In this document: one piece after another, positions 1-11,460 of the stretch | Layout of the letters: every line of letters begins with the position of its first letter | How positions within the stretch are numbered: the stretch's first letter is position 1 | Assembly: GCA_050084515.1 (NCBI GenBank) | Contig: CM114274.1 | Location: 5,332,001-5,396,000, forward strand | DNA from: Blasia pusilla | Lineage: Eukaryota > Marchantiophyta > Marchantiopsida > Blasiales | Direction of reading: 5' to 3' | DNA: 64,000 nt | Program-made: the position numbers and the translations under genes | The notes under the pieces: model-generated | Databases searched by the model: none | Told to the model about the DNA's origin: nothing | The model's input: the letters and a program-made list of their open reading frames with translations, nothing else

Positions 1-1
1 G

Positions 2-151
2 GCGATAGTGACTGATGCAGAGTCCTACGAGGTCTTGGTTGGTGGAGTAGTGTTATACTCGACAGGGTTTTCCCTGGATTACTGGGAGCAGTCAGCGTCC
101 TATGCACCAGGATGGCAGTCAAGTGATGGGCGCCTTAGCTCATTACCCGTT
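2..151 (+). pseudogene. E1 retroviral-type protease, C-terminal tail
   Basis: Frame 2 reads without stops from the window edge to the TGA at 149-151. It contains VTDAESYEVLVGG and later APGWQSSDGR, the pattern that follows the aspartic protease core in this gypsy group (the V-L-I/V-G strand). The catalytic DSG lies left of the window. It sits about 330 bp upstream of the methyltransferase, the same order as in E2, where a protease with DSGA precedes the methyltransferase. Confidence 0.55.
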
Positions 152-479
152 TGATTCACAAGTGTAGTGATCGAGCGACGGCGAGGAGAGATGGCGACCT
201 TAGCAGTATTTAGCAGCTCCATCACTTGGCCTAGTGATTTGATTGAGCGACATGTCCATACAGAGGATACGCCCAGTCCTGACATTTCTATGGAGAGGAG
301 TGTCATGGTCGCGACATCAGTCCGTGGAGGAGAGATGCCCCTTTAGGGCTCGACTGAGGAGCTTCGACACTGAGCCACTGAGCATGTGCAGACCTCATAG
401 AGCAAGACATGTACACTAGAGCATGACAGATGAGAGGAACCGGAGGTAGTCAAGAGTGCTATGATGACGCCCTTGGACA

Positions 480-1748
480 CCACACCCATTGTGTGGTGCA
501 TCCCAGAGGAGGGTATTCGGGTGTTGGATCTCTTTGAAGATCAGTACTGGGTTAGCTGTTGTTTTGCAGGGAGGAGTACACGTGGAACAGTATCTATATG
601 TGGAGATTGATGATGTTGCGAGGCGCGCTTCACTTCATCATGTGGCGTGGTTACGCTTCTGCTTTCCCGACTTGTTGTCTGCGTCCGCCATCCAAGGTTA
701 CCAGAGTTCCCTACTAAGGGACATTTCATTGATGGGGACTTGAAGCGGGTAAGGACCATAGACTTGGTCATTTCTGGTTGGCCATGTCATGGCCAATCGA
801 GTGTTGGACGAGATAGCAGGTTAGCTGACACTTGTTCCATGTTTTTTTGGGAGATGATTCAGGTCTTGCAACATTTACATGAGCATCAGCCTCGTTCTCT
901 AGCATACGTTCTGGAGAACGTATGTTGGAGAACGAGGGCGCCCAATTTGGGGCGATTCGAGGTCCCGCGTGGTGACGAGTGCACATCAAGTGCTTGCATG
1001 GATCAGCGTGACAGTGTTATTAGATGCGGAAAGTGGAGGTTCTAGAGCACACAACCCCCGTCTTTGGTGGATCAACTTGGTACCACATGAGCTATTGCGG
1101 AGGGCATATGCAAGAATGGAGTGCCCCTCCGATTTGTTGGTGGATTTTATTATACATCCATGTCATCGATCACAGGCAGTACAACACCATGATCCGCCGT
1201 TGACTGTGGTCAACAAGATTAGCAGGCCACGAGCAGCCTTTCCCACCTTGGTGAGTTTTCCCGCTTCCTATGCATTCAAGACGGCTGGACCTAGCTTGGT
1301 TTGGGATGACCAGGTACAACGGTTGGTGGAGCCCAACACCAATGAGCGAGAGCAAGCGATGGGATTCCCCATAAGAGTGACGACAGTACTATCACTATCA
1401 GAGGCATCATGACGTCATGTCTTGGGTTAGGCGATGGACCTGAATTGCTTGACATGGATTCTCAACTTAGGAGTAGCTGAGCAGCGTCGTTTGCGGATGA
1501 GACAAATCAGAGTTGTTGCGTTGGTGAGCCCCATGCCTACCAAGACGGTTGAGGAAATGGCTGGGGACGAGACCCGAGGAGATCGACACACAAGGGGTGA
1601 TCGGGAGAGACACCCTTGGACTTCTAGGGATGTTTTGCACGTACGCCAGGAGATGGTAGCCACAACATCGAGCGTGGTGCCGGGTACTGCACATGGGGAT
1701 CCGATTTTGCCGTTGATTGTAGGGGAGCAGTCGAGTTCTGTTGTCTGA
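480..1748 (+). pseudogene. E1 C5-cytosine DNA methyltransferase, decayed
   Basis: Would transfer a methyl group from S-adenosylmethionine to cytosine C5 in DNA. Recognisable pieces lie in shifting frames. Around 520-580 is motif I, degraded from the DLFGGISTGL seen in E2. At about 760-800 is motif IV as SGWPCHG, where the family Pro-Cys-Gln has become Pro-Cys-His. ENV of motif VI lies near 913. A RAHNPRLWW segment at about 1044-1070 follows. Motif IX appears as EREQAMGFP near 1345. Motif X (AMDLNCLTWIL) follows at about 1432. The order I-IV-VI-IX-X is the canonical one, not the rearranged order of plant DRM enzymes. At least two frameshifts break it, and a TGA at 1410-1412 separates motif IX from motif X. 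A charged tail with DETRGDRHTRGDRERH follows motif X. It lies between protease and RT, so it was probably released from a polyprotein. Confidence 0.8.
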
Positions 1749-1808
1749 GACAAGGTTGAACCATAGCATCCACCTACACTTGCGCCAAAGAGTCCTATCG
1801 TAGTCACG

Positions 1809-3235
1809 ATGGAGACTTGGGAGCCAAATATGGGCCCTAAGTTGACAAGAGGAGAGCCGCGCTGGATACATCAGTTCTTGAGGAGTTATAGGAGCTGTTT
1901 TTCATTTAGTATGCATGATTTGGGTACGCTAAAGTATCCAGGGATCCGGATTTAGTTGTCGAGTGACACGCCGATCTTTCGACGATCCTACAAGTTCAAT
2001 GAGATGGAGAGGGCTCTGATTCAGAGTAGGAGCCAGGACTTGGTTGGAGCAAGACTAGTGAAGATGTCGCATGGAGAGTATGCATCTGCCACTGTCATGC
2101 CCGCTAAGAAGGATATGCATGGCAACTGGACGGATAGGCGGATGTGTAGAGATTACCGACCTATCAATCGGCACATGAAGTCCGCTTGGTATGCCATGCC
2201 CACCTATGAGGAGATCTTTGATGTTATTGGGCATGCAAAGGTCTTCAGTTTGTTAGATCCTCGAGCCGGATATCATCAGCTGCCTATCTGATTGGAGGAT
2301 AGGTAGAAGATGGTATTTTGGGGCATTGATCCTCATGGGGAAGGATTGTTTGTACCAATGGCGGTTCGTACCATCGGGGTTAAAGAACGGCATAGTTCAG
2401 TTTCAAAGGATCATGGATAGGATCTTGGTAGGTTTGGATTTTTCTAGGTGTTATATTGACATCATAGTCTTTAGCGCCACGGTTGAGGAGCATGAGCGAC
2501 ATCCGGGGGAGTGATCGTAACTACATAGGCAGAAGCTATATCCAGGCAAGTGCAAGTTCTTATATGATATACCCAGGGGGCTTTGGTATGCATCAGACAA
2601 AGGTAGAGGCTATTTCACACATTCCATGCCCTACAAATGTGTGTCAAGTTTGTGCATTTATGGGATTGGCAAACTTCTATCGATTGTACGTCAAGGGTTT
2701 CATTTTGATTTGAAGCCGCTAACCTTGCTGACCAAGGTGGATCAGGAGTGGCATTGGGGGGATAAGCAGGAGAGAGCGTCTCAACTGCTCAAGGACATAT
2801 TGACGTCCCCGCCCATATTGAGGAGACCGATCAGGGGGCGTCCTTTCCAGTTGCATACCGATTGGAGCATGTTGGGGCTTGGAGCCGTGCTCACCCAACA
2901 TGACGATGATGGTAGAGAGTTCATGGTGGCTTACGCTAATCGCTCGAACAACGCTGTAGAGGAAAAGTATAGCTCGTATGAGGATGAGTGCTTGGCTGCA
3001 TTATGGGCTGTCATACATTTCAGATGTTATCTATTCGAAAATCCCTTTACCATCATTACTAATCATCAGCCACTTGAGTGGTTGATGGAGTCCGACAAGC
3101 TTGTAGGGAAGCTTACGAAGTGGGCTCTTCTATTGCAGGAGTATGACTTCCAGGTGGTACATAGACCTAAGATGCTCAACCAGGATGCAAATGGTTTGAG
3201 CCGTAACCCATGGTTTGGTGCCAACATGGCACATA
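1809..3235 (+). pseudogene. E1 reverse transcriptase and RNase H, decayed
   Basis: Begins at METWEPNMGPKL (1809), the conserved start of the RT block also seen in E3. The RT fingers and palm are readable: RRMCRDYRPINR near 2140, then LDPRAGYHQLPI near 2265 with stops immediately after, then FVPSGLKN near 2368. The catalytic YIDD has become YIDI (about 2455), which should abolish polymerisation. The tether and RNase H follow in a later frame (2626-3235), with QLHTDWS, EDECLAALWAV and the usual HQPLEWLM. In-frame stops at 1953-1955, 2289-2291 and 2304-2306 and frame changes near 2326 and 2500-2630 confirm decay. Domain order and spacing follow E2, where the same region is one open frame. Confidence 0.85.
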
Positions 3236-4531
3236 TCATCCTATTTGGGCTTCTTGGCTATGGAGAGCCAGATTGCTGAGACTTTGATGGCGAGGTTTGA
3301 TGGAGAGACCTTAGATCTAGAGGCCGGTGAGGAGACATGTGGCCGAGATATTCATGACAATGGAGTAGTCTTGGAGTACCTACGTGCAAGAACCGTCGCA
3401 AGCATAGTGAGTGCTAGAGAGCGGGATCGGATCCTATTGCGAGCCAGACGGTTCCGGTGGGAGGCGGTACATGTGTTGCGAGTGTGGGAGGATGGTAGAG
3501 TGCGTGTAGTGCCTTATCCTTCATAGAGAGCATGTTTGGTGCGTCATGCCCACGAGGAGTTGGGTCATTTTGGAGTGAAGCATACGTACAACTTGCTCCA
3601 GATTTAGTATTGGTGGCGAGGTATGCGAATTGACGTTCAGCAGTTTGTTGCCATATGCACGATGTGTGATCGAGTCCGAGCATCGTTCAATGCTCTGACT
3701 CCATAGTTGCATCCACTTCCGATCATGGGTTTATGTTATAGATGGAGTTTGGATTTTGCAAGACCTTTACCTTTGACGAAGTTCCATAGTCGTTATGTGT
3801 TGGTGATGGTTGAGCACTTCTCCAAGTGGATGGAGTTGGTTGCATTGCTTGACAAAGCGAGTGAGGGAGTAGCGTATGACTTCCTAGATTGGGTGGTGAG
3901 TTATTACGGTGCACCATCTGAGGTGTTGACAGACCAGCATACTGAGTTCCGCGGGGAGTTTGAGGCCTTGTGTGATCAGGCACTGATCGACCACCGCACT
4001 TCTTCGCCGAGATCTTTCTGAGATGGATGGACTAGCGGACCGGGTTGTGCAGAAGATGAAGAGAGGATTACGCAAGTATGGATTGCAGAGAGATCATATA
4101 GGAGATTGGGACCTCCAATTTCCATGGTTGGCGATGGGATACACATTCAGCATGCATGCATCCTCAACGTCTTTCTCACCGTACTTGTTTGTAATGGCCG
4201 AGAGCCAGATTTGCATACGGCCATTCGTCGAGATGTTGGTGGGATGTTGAACCTTGATGATTGTGATGTATGGATGCGAGTATGTTCTCAGAGGGCTGAA
4301 TTATTTGGGAGAGTGATACCCATGGCGTTTGAGAACTTGGCGATTACGCAACATCGGGATACATTGAGGTATGCCACTATTCGGGGAGGTGATTATCGAC
4401 CTACTATCCAGAGGTTTCATCAGGAAGACTATCCCTACTTGCAGCAGACGGCACCCACGACGTTGGATGTGACTGCACGGTGCACCATCTTGAGAGTGTG
4501 TGAGGTTTTGCCATCAGGTGTTCTCTTATAA
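3215..4531 (+). pseudogene. E1 integrase, decayed
   Basis: The zinc-binding N-terminal part is visible at about 3530-3690 in broken frames (RHAHEELGHFG-like, then a C-x2-C at the CTMCDR-like stretch). The catalytic core is open from 3707 to 4021: DFARPLPL carries the first Asp, and LTDQHTEF the second near 3930. The third catalytic position lies after a frame change, in MDGLADRVVQ (4023 onward), and reads Asp where integrases have Glu. The C-terminal part (4106-4531) resembles the matching segment of E2, including RDTLRYATIRGG. There is no chromodomain; a PHD finger follows instead. Confidence 0.8.
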
Positions 4532-4546
4532 GAGGGACGCGATGCT

Positions 4547-4789
4547 ATGGTTTGGAAGGACCATGTGCGTAACTATGCGGCGTGTCACCTTCCGAACATT
4601 GACGGTACAGTTGATCCGATCTTAGCAGTAGCTCCTAAAGGCTTGCGATATATGTTGTGTGGTTATGCCCGTGGTACATCCACTATGCTAGTCTGTGATA
4701 CATGTTCGAGAGGATGGCATATGACATGTTTGACGTCACCATTCACTATGGTTCCTCAGGGACGATGGATGTGTCCCAAATGTACATAG
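4547..4789 (+). pseudogene. E1 PHD finger at the integrase C-terminus
   Basis: An 80-codon open segment starting MVWKDHVRNYAACHLPN and ending with a zinc-finger pattern: MLCG, then LVCDTCSRGWHMTC, then GRWMCPKCT before the stop. This is the C4-H-C3 arrangement of a PHD finger, with the diagnostic Trp two residues before the penultimate Cys. The first Cys of the leading pair is Tyr here (RYMLCG), while E2 and E3 have RCMLCG. PHD fingers commonly bind the unmodified or K4-methylated histone H3 tail; which applies here is not visible. It takes the position a chromodomain holds in chromoviruses, which suggests a role in target choice (inference). Confidence 0.8.
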
Positions 4790-4971
4790 CGTAGGTAGTT
4801 CTATATTCCAACTTGTGTCTCTGACATGGATGACAAGGAGGCGACTAATGATGGGGCCACATGAGCATCCGACCTTCTTGCTCTTAGCGTCCGAGAGATG
4901 TATGTCATGGTAAGTAGGGATAGATGGCTATCTGGAGTTAGAGGGATCTAACCACCAGCTAGGGGGGCGAT

Positions 4972-5122
4972 TGGAGATATTTTGGTACTTCTTGTCTCAT
5001 TGTTTGGATGCCATGAGTTAGCATAGGATCGTGTGTATTTGTGTGTGTGTTCCGTGACACCGATGTATGTTGTGTAGCGATATATATGTGCACCACAGTT
5101 ATCACGTCTTTTACTATAGATC
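4972..5122 (+). repeat. E1 3' terminal repeats: unit A1, 2-bp spacer, first 23 bp of unit B2
   Basis: Immediately after the purine-rich tract comes unit A (4972-5097, TGGAGATATT...ACCACA), then GT, then the start of unit B (5100, TATCACGTCTTTTACTATAG). B breaks off at 5122 where the chromovirus is inserted, and resumes at 12520. Unit A recurs at 13017, 42296, 44956 (reverse) and 45588 (reverse). Confidence 0.8.
5118..5122. repeat. Target-site duplication AGATC, left copy (right copy 12515-12519)
   Basis: AGATC precedes the left LTR and follows the right LTR without mismatch. Five bases is the usual duplication of gypsy integrases. The flanking DNA on both sides is the E1 terminal repeat B. 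Confidence 0.9.
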
Positions 5123-6156
5123 TGTCGTGCGCCTACTCTCCTTGAACGTTAATCTTGTTTGTTTTGAAGCGTGCGTTGATGAGGTCACGCTCTCAACGCC
5201 GATCCGCATCCAAACACGCACCGGTTACTCGGGTCTTGGATCAATCAGCGGGATTACTTTCCGAGTTCTCGTCTCGGACTCTCTCTTCAAGCTCAACCTT
5301 CCTAGTTTCGCGGTTTCCAACACGGGCAAGTCTCGAAAGACTTGGGAGACTTTAGTCGGTTCGGGAACTGAAACGGCGTCTCGCGCCTTAGCGGTTCCAA
5401 TCGTCCGATGAACATCCAATGAGTTCTCACCAAGACTCGCACGAAGTGAATTCGGGTTGGAATCCAAGTGTGGCGTACAAAGTCCACTCCCTTGGATCAG
5501 GTTTGGGTTTCGGGTTTCGCCAAACTCCCGTTTCATCCCGTGCCTCAAACGCCGTTTGGCGCCCAAAGTGGGGTTTCGTTTCCGAGACATCTCAGAGAAG
5601 GTACTCCCCTTCTGGGAGTACCTTCTCTGAGTACTAGTACTTCTGGGGATCTCCGGGGCCCCTACATTTAGGGGAAAGACACCGGGCCTCAATTGGCCCT
5701 CAACCCGATTGCTCTCTGAATCGTTTTCGGCCAATATCTCATCCTGTACTTATGCGTTTGCTGAGATCTTTGGTGCGTTGGAAGCGTCTCAAGATCAGCT
5801 TTCCAACGCGCCCTTACTTGTCCCGAACGCATCTCGGAGCTCAACGTTATGGTCCTAAACACAGTCAGATTCTCCCAAACGCTTAGCCGTGTTCCAAAGC
5901 GGTTCTCACCTCCTTAGCAACCAACCTCCGAGACTCAACTCATCTCAAGTCTCGGCTCGCGTTTGGTCTAGGTTTCCTGGTCGCGACCACTAACGCATGA
6001 AACGCACAACTCTGTTCCACGTTTCGTCTCTTAGACTTTTCCAAGAGACTCTTCCAAACGCCTCTCCAAAGCGCAAACCTCGCGGCGTGAGTTCCTTTGA
6101 GTTCTGATGTTTCGCAGCGCGCGTATTTGGTGTTGTTTGGTTATGAGGGTGCGACA
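5123..6156 (-). repeat. Chromovirus 3' LTR (left)
   Basis: About 1034 bp. On the plus strand it starts TGTCGTGCGCC and ends GGGTGCGACA, so it keeps TG...CA ends. It aligns along its whole length with 11475-12514; many differences are one- to few-base insertions or deletions rather than substitutions. It contains the strong hairpin at 5591-5631. Confidence 0.9.
5591..5631. repeat. Perfect hairpin in the left LTR
   Basis: Arms CTCAGAGAAGGTACTCCC and its exact complement are separated by a five-base loop. The right LTR has the same hairpin with one more pair. The related solo LTR at 23729-24767 lacks it. Confidence 0.85.
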
Positions 6157-6775
6157 CTCACCCCTCCTTAGAAGGTTGATGTCCTCATCAACGCAAACCT
6201 TATTGATATTAAGTTCGGGCAGCCAACCCCTTAACACGTAATCGCGTTCGTAGCTAACCCATAATTCCTCTTTTGGCTTAAGTCTTAGGTTTTGCTTAAA
6301 AGACTTAGACTTATCGCCTTTTGCTTTACGATGAGCCTAGACTAGTTTCGCCAAACTAATCTAACTATCAAAATAAGCTCACTAAGTCTGCAACCTAACA
6401 CTTCACTCACTATTTGTAAACAAACTTTGTCTACCTAGCCAACTCGTACTACTTTTGGGTCACCAGTATTCCACCTAGGCGCGTCACTAAGTTCAGTCAT
6501 GAAACATGAATGAGATCACCACAAACCCCAAGAGACTCATCTGCCTTGCCGACGTTAGGGCGAGCCCAAATGCTAGTACTTCAACACTTGGTCCCGATCT
6601 AGATGCCTTATCGAATACAAGCTCTCACCTCAAATACTCATTGTTTGGTCTCCTTGACTTACATCCTAAGCATATGAAGAACTACTCATTGCCTTGCACA
6701 AACCAAACTCAAAATTACAATACAAGCATCGAATCTCCAAATCCATGTCTTCTTTATTGCAACAACTAAACCTTT
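6157..6775 (-). other. Chromovirus 3' untranslated segment with polypurine tract
   Basis: On the minus strand the bases just before the left LTR read AAGGAGGGGTGAG, a plausible polypurine tract for plus-strand priming. The remaining ~600 bp, between the chromodomain stop and this tract, is AT-richer than the neighbouring coding part and has no recognisable coding pattern. Confidence 0.55.
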
Positions 6776-8133
6776 CTAGTTACAACGAGTTATCGGCCCA
6801 AGCTTTCGCTCACAAGTTATGTCCATTGCTTCACCATGTACTAACGCGACGTGCCTTTCTTGCATCCATCTAAAGTCACGCAATGCTTCTTGCGCATGTT
6901 CTAGATCCGCCTCCGCAATCCAAGTCGCCTCTTTCACATGATAGCCTTTCCACTTGACCAAGTACTTGATTTGGTGGCCCTACGCCTGGAACGCAGAATA
7001 GTCTCAACCTCGAACTCTGGTTCCTCATTTCGATGACCGGTTGTGGTCTCAACATCCTCCTTCGCTCCAGACGCACATTGTCTTGAAGATACTTCTTCAA
7101 TAATGACACATGGAAAGTCGGGTGAATCTTGAACTCGTTTGGCGGCCCAACGTGTACACATCCTCAAACGGCTTTGCCTTGATCACATACTGTCCAAAGA
7201 TACTTGGTGACAATTTCGCATGAACAATTCTTTCGGAAGAGTGAGATTCTTAACACTCAACCACACTTGTTCCCCAACTTGGAAACTCACATGGCGCCGA
7301 CTTTTGTTAGCATGCTTTACGTACCTTAGTTGAGCCTTGGCGAGACTTTCTCTCGCCGCTCTTGTCGTTCCTGCATTTCCACTAACAAACATTCCGCCGT
7401 TGCTTGACGAGTGTGTGTCGATGTATTGCCCTTGAAAAAGAGCTAAGTCAAGAGGCCCTTCGGTTCTCTTTGATACGCGGAAGAAACGGAGATTCTCCGG
7501 TTGCAGAATGCTTAGTCGAGTTGTAACAATACTCAGCCATACTTAACCACTTGGCCCAATCTCTTTGGTCCGCACTCACGTAATTCCGTAAGTATTGGTT
7601 TACGACCGAAGTTTATTTTTTTCCGTTTGCCCATCCGTTTGAGGATGGAAGGCCGTACTAAAGCTGAGTTTGGTCCGGAACCTCCTGAATAGATGTTTCC
7701 AAAGGTATCGTAAACTTCGGATCCCGATCGGACACAATGCTCCTAGGCAATCCGTGCGCACGCCACCAACCATCCAGGAATAGTCGGGAAGTCGCGTGAG
7801 GCCATCGCACTCTCTCGTTGGCACAAACCTCCCCAACTTGCTAAACCGATCAACTATCACAAGTATAGCGTTGTATCCCTCAGATTCTGGAAGACTCGTA
7901 ATGAAATCCATGCTAATGCTTTGCAAGGGTCCCTCCGAGATTGGCAAAGGATGAAGTAAACCTTGTTTCTTCGCATAAGACACGCGGTTCGCCTTTGAGT
8001 CACGCATGTTTTCACATATTGAGCAACATCTTCCTTCATGTTGGGCGGAAGAACCTCTTAGACAAAACAGCAGAAGAGTGGATTTCTCCCCTTTGTGTCC
8101 CGCCAAAGGTCCATCATGACATTCCACAAACAC
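6776..8133 (-). pseudogene. Chromovirus integrase and C-terminal chromodomain, frameshifted
   Basis: Integrase inserts the cDNA into the genome. Its start (8133 downward) has HDGPLAGHKGEKSTL, a degraded zinc-binding N-terminus with C-x2-C near 8020. MDFITSLPESEGYNAILVIV carries the first catalytic Asp and DRFSKL follows. Later HPQTDGQTEKNK (about 7620) holds the third acidic residue. A further segment (7392-7183) with the GEQVWLS motif of the C-terminal fold lies in another frame. The chromodomain ends the protein: EFEVETILR in one frame near 7040, then VKWKGYHVKEATWIAEADL in the next (6961 downward). Chromodomains bind methylated H3K9 in heterochromatin and direct integration there (family knowledge). 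Confidence 0.88.
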
Positions 8134-8488
8134 CTTGGTTCGTAGCTTGCCTTGGCCTACATAGATCTGCTCGCTTAAACCTTAGCAAGCCGTGTCTCAA
8201 ACTCAGATTGGCCACCTTTTCGCCCGCTTTAACTTCACAAGGTACTCCTCGCTTGCTCATCCTTCATGTATCCTTCACTTAATCCTTCTTTCCGTGTCTG
8301 TTTCATTAGGGAACATTGCTCTCAACACTTTGTCGTCGATGGCATGTGTTCATCCTGCGACTTAACGATCTGGGAATGACATTTTTTCCCGGCTTGTGGA
8401 TTAGCTCCACATTCATCAACGCCAAGGTATCATGCCACCGGTTGTTTTGGCGCCACGCGATCCGGTCTCAAAATACTTGAGCGATATG

Positions 8489-9754
8489 TTATCGGTGAAT
8501 ACGAGTCCTGTGAAGTCCCAAATAGTGACGCCACTTCCTCAAGCAATGAACCACCGCAAACAACTCTTTCTCATGAGTAGGCCATCTCCTTTCGTGTCGG
8601 TCAGCTTCTTGCTTTCGTATGCTCTGAGTCTCCTTTTGCACCAACATTCCTGCAATCGCGAAATCACTAGCATCCGTGTGCACCTCGAACGGTTGTTCAA
8701 ACTCCGGAAGTTTCAGAACTGGTTCCTGCGAGAGGATCTCTTTGACTCGATTGAACGCTTTATCCACTTCCTCGGTCCATGTAGTATTGGCAAACTTTGC
8801 GGTCCAATCCGTGAGAGGTTTCACTATGCCCGAAAAATTCTTCACGTATGTCCGTAAAAATCGACATGACTCGATGAACCTTCGCATCCCCTTCACGGAA
8901 GGCGGTTCCCATTCGCAATCGCGCTCACCTTTTCCATGGACTCACTCCATCCGCACCGACCACATGTCCCAAGAACTTGATCTTCGTCAAACCGAACTCA
9001 CTCTTATCCGCGATTCGCATACAACTTGTTAGCCTAAGTTTCTCAAACACCGTCTTCAAATGTCGAGCGTGCTCCTCTAGTGTTTTCGAATAGATGAGTA
9101 TGTCATCTATATAGATGATCACAAACTCATCCGTCTCCTTGTGAAAGATGGAGTTCATCAAAGTGGTAAACGTCGGAGGCGCATTACAAAGACCGAAAGG
9201 CATTACTACAAACTCGAACGAACCAGTATCTCGTCCTACAGGCGGTCTTCTCTACATCCGCTTCGGCAATCCGAATCTGATAATATCCTGATTTCAGGTC
9301 AATCCGGCTGAAATACTTGGCACCGACAATCGATCAAAGAGGTCATCCATCCTCGGTAGAGGATAGTTATTCCTTACCGTCACTTTATTTAGCGCCCGAT
9401 AATCAACATGAGTCTCAACTTCCCATCCTTCTTCTTGACAAAGAGGACGGGCGCCCCATAAGGTGACTTGCCTGTTCGGATGTAACCCCTCTCTAGGAGT
9501 TCACCCAAATGTTTCTTCAACTCAGCAAGTTCCTCTTGATTCAACCTATATGGTGCCTTTGAAGGTGGTTGAGATCCCGGTATCACCTCAATCTTATGAT
9601 CAACCGCCCTATGTGGTGGCAACTCGATCGGAAGCTCCTTAGTCAACACATCTTCAAATTCTTTCACAACTCTCTTGAGTGTTTGGGATCTCCTTGAAGC
9701 TGAGTTCTGATCTCTGCATCTTGCGCTTGCATCATCCTCTACTCGTCTCATCAA
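8489..9754 (-). pseudogene. Chromovirus reverse transcriptase and RNase H, frameshifted
   Basis: The RT starts with the typical LPPHRAVDHKIEVIPGSQPP leader and RLNQEELAELKKHL (9754-9389). FVKKKDGKLR follows before a frame change. From 9203, [12 protein letters not shown] and IIYIDDILIYSK give the intact YIDD active site. RNase H (8896-8489) has FEVHTDASDFAIAG and THEKELFAVV. Frame breaks near 9390 and 8910 separate the blocks. Between RNase H and integrase (8489 to 8133) the frame is disrupted. Confidence 0.9.
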
Positions 9755-9861
9755 GCAAAGGAATCCTTCCTCTAACTCGCCAAACTCGTCCTCGTGATGG
9801 CGTTCACCAACTCCGTCTTTCTAGGCACCTCACGAACCAATCGACGTCCGTCCGTTTGCCG

Positions 9862-10336
9862 TTAACCAAGACGCTTAACCTCAAGGTCTCCGCCTCGGTT
9901 CCACCTCATACGCATCCAAGAACGTGTTCCCCAAGACTCCGCCGATACCGTCCATCTCGCAAACCGTGAAAAATTCTCCTTCAACTCAAACACTTCGCAT
10001 CTCACAACTAGCCTAAAACCAGATCTCGATGTCTGGTGGGATTTTCCTCCCGCGAATCCTACCCTAATGGGTTCATCCGCTTTGGTGGTTGGCAATCCCA
10101 ACGTTTTACGATTCTCGGACTCAAGAATGAGTGCGAAGCTTTGTATCAACGAGCAACATCACATCGCGATTAGCGATCTTGGATCCTAGGTAAACCAAAT
10201 TGGGCGTTCTCTTGGTGACTTGTAGAGATGTATCTAGATCTCCCTCCGATAAATGCTTAGCGGCAAACGCAATCATACTCGGTTTACTAACCTTGGGCCT
10301 CACACATTCCTTAGCCATATGCCCGGTTCGCCACAA
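9862..10336 (-). pseudogene. Chromovirus zinc knuckle and protease, frameshifted
   Basis: Reading the minus strand across about 10350-10300 gives the CCHC zinc knuckle CYNCGEPGHMAKEC, the nucleic-acid binding motif of gag. The protease follows, with DVMLLVDT near 10160 where the catalytic Asp-Thr-Gly is expected; the Gly is lost. The next segment (10149-9862) continues the protease fold in a shifted frame. Confidence 0.7.
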
Positions 10337-11326
10337 TTATAACAAATCACTTTGGCATTCGTTGACTTCAGAACGGCGGCCCCTTCGGCCAGCGTTGAGT
10401 TCCACTCGTTTACACCAGCAGAGACCCTCCGTGGTTGTGCTCACCCCCATTCCAAACCCTCTTGGATGTCCCTTTATTCTTTCAGAATTTAGAAAAACTT
10501 TTTGTCTCAAAGGGTTTCGGTGTTGGACCTCATCGTCCCAAATCCGCTCGGCTAGTCTCAAGAGGTCCGCGACGTCTCTCGGGATGTGAGGCATACGAAA
10601 GAGAGCCTTCTCGGCACTCGGTTTGAGCCCACTTAGGAAGATCACCTTTTTAGTATGTTCATCCGTGGAAAGTGCACTCATAAGCGCACTAAACTCTCGC
10701 ACATAAGCACCAAGTGATCCACTCTGGCGCAACCTCACCACCTCCATGCCATCGCGGTACTCCTGATATTCCGGAGTGAATCGGTTCCCAATCAACTCCT
10801 TGAAATCTTCCCAACTCAACGTTTTCCCACGACCTAGATGTTCTTTGCGGTGAGCCGTCCACCAATGGAGAGCGTGATCCTTCAGAAACGTGACCGCTAC
10901 AGTCACCTTGTCTTGTTCATCTGCCTTTTGCGCTTCGAAATAGAGTTCGAGTTCCGTTAGAAACTCGCTCACTTTCCGAGAACGCCCCATTCCTGTGAAT
11001 GGCGTTGGCAAATTAGTCTTACAAAGCTTCTTGCCAGAGCTAGAGGCTCCATTTGACTTGAATTCCGAGATCACCTTGCTCTGTTCAGCCATCTGGTCCG
11101 CCATCACCTTCATCAATCCCATCATTTGGGTATAAAAGGCCGGATTGTTTAAGTTTGGACCCGAAGGTCCCGCGGAAAGATTTTCGGTTGGAACATCCTC
11201 ATGTCTGGGACTCGGCACTTCGGGAGTCGCAAATTCCACCTCCGGCTCTCGGTCCGTCATTGATTCGTCTCTTGGCTTCTTTGCTTTGACTCGCGGTTTC
11301 CTCGGTTCTTCGCCCTTGGTCGCCAT
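10337..11326 (-). pseudogene. Chromovirus gag (capsid) frame
   Basis: A 329-codon frame starting MATKGEEPRKPRVKAKKPRD, basic and disordered for the first ~90 residues. The retrotransposon gag core follows: LPTPFTGMGRSRKVSEFLTE, then ALHWWTAHRK, SWEDFKELIGNRF and GSLGAYVREFSALM, the standard plant gypsy capsid pattern. After about residue 280 the reading frame diverges from family expectation, and the zinc knuckle is found in another frame just downstream, so a frameshift lies near 10430. The start codon is about 150 bp inside the 5' LTR. Confidence 0.88.
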
Positions 11327-11460
11327 TTGCGAGTCGTCGCTTTTCTCGATCTCCTCCTCGCCTCTTGCGTTCCTCCTGGCGTCGCGGTCTTCCGGCTACC
11401 TTGAGTTCTCCCCAAACGCCCAGATCTTCAACGACCCCAAGTTCACGCTCATCAAGGAAT

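Noticed and set aside
5225-5734. 169-codon minus-strand frame in the left chromovirus LTR
   Set aside because: Lies wholly inside the LTR, and is broken in the right LTR by indels, so not conserved as coding.
6776-6961. Treating the chromodomain segment as a separate host gene
   Set aside because: It continues the integrase after a frameshift and lies within paired LTRs.
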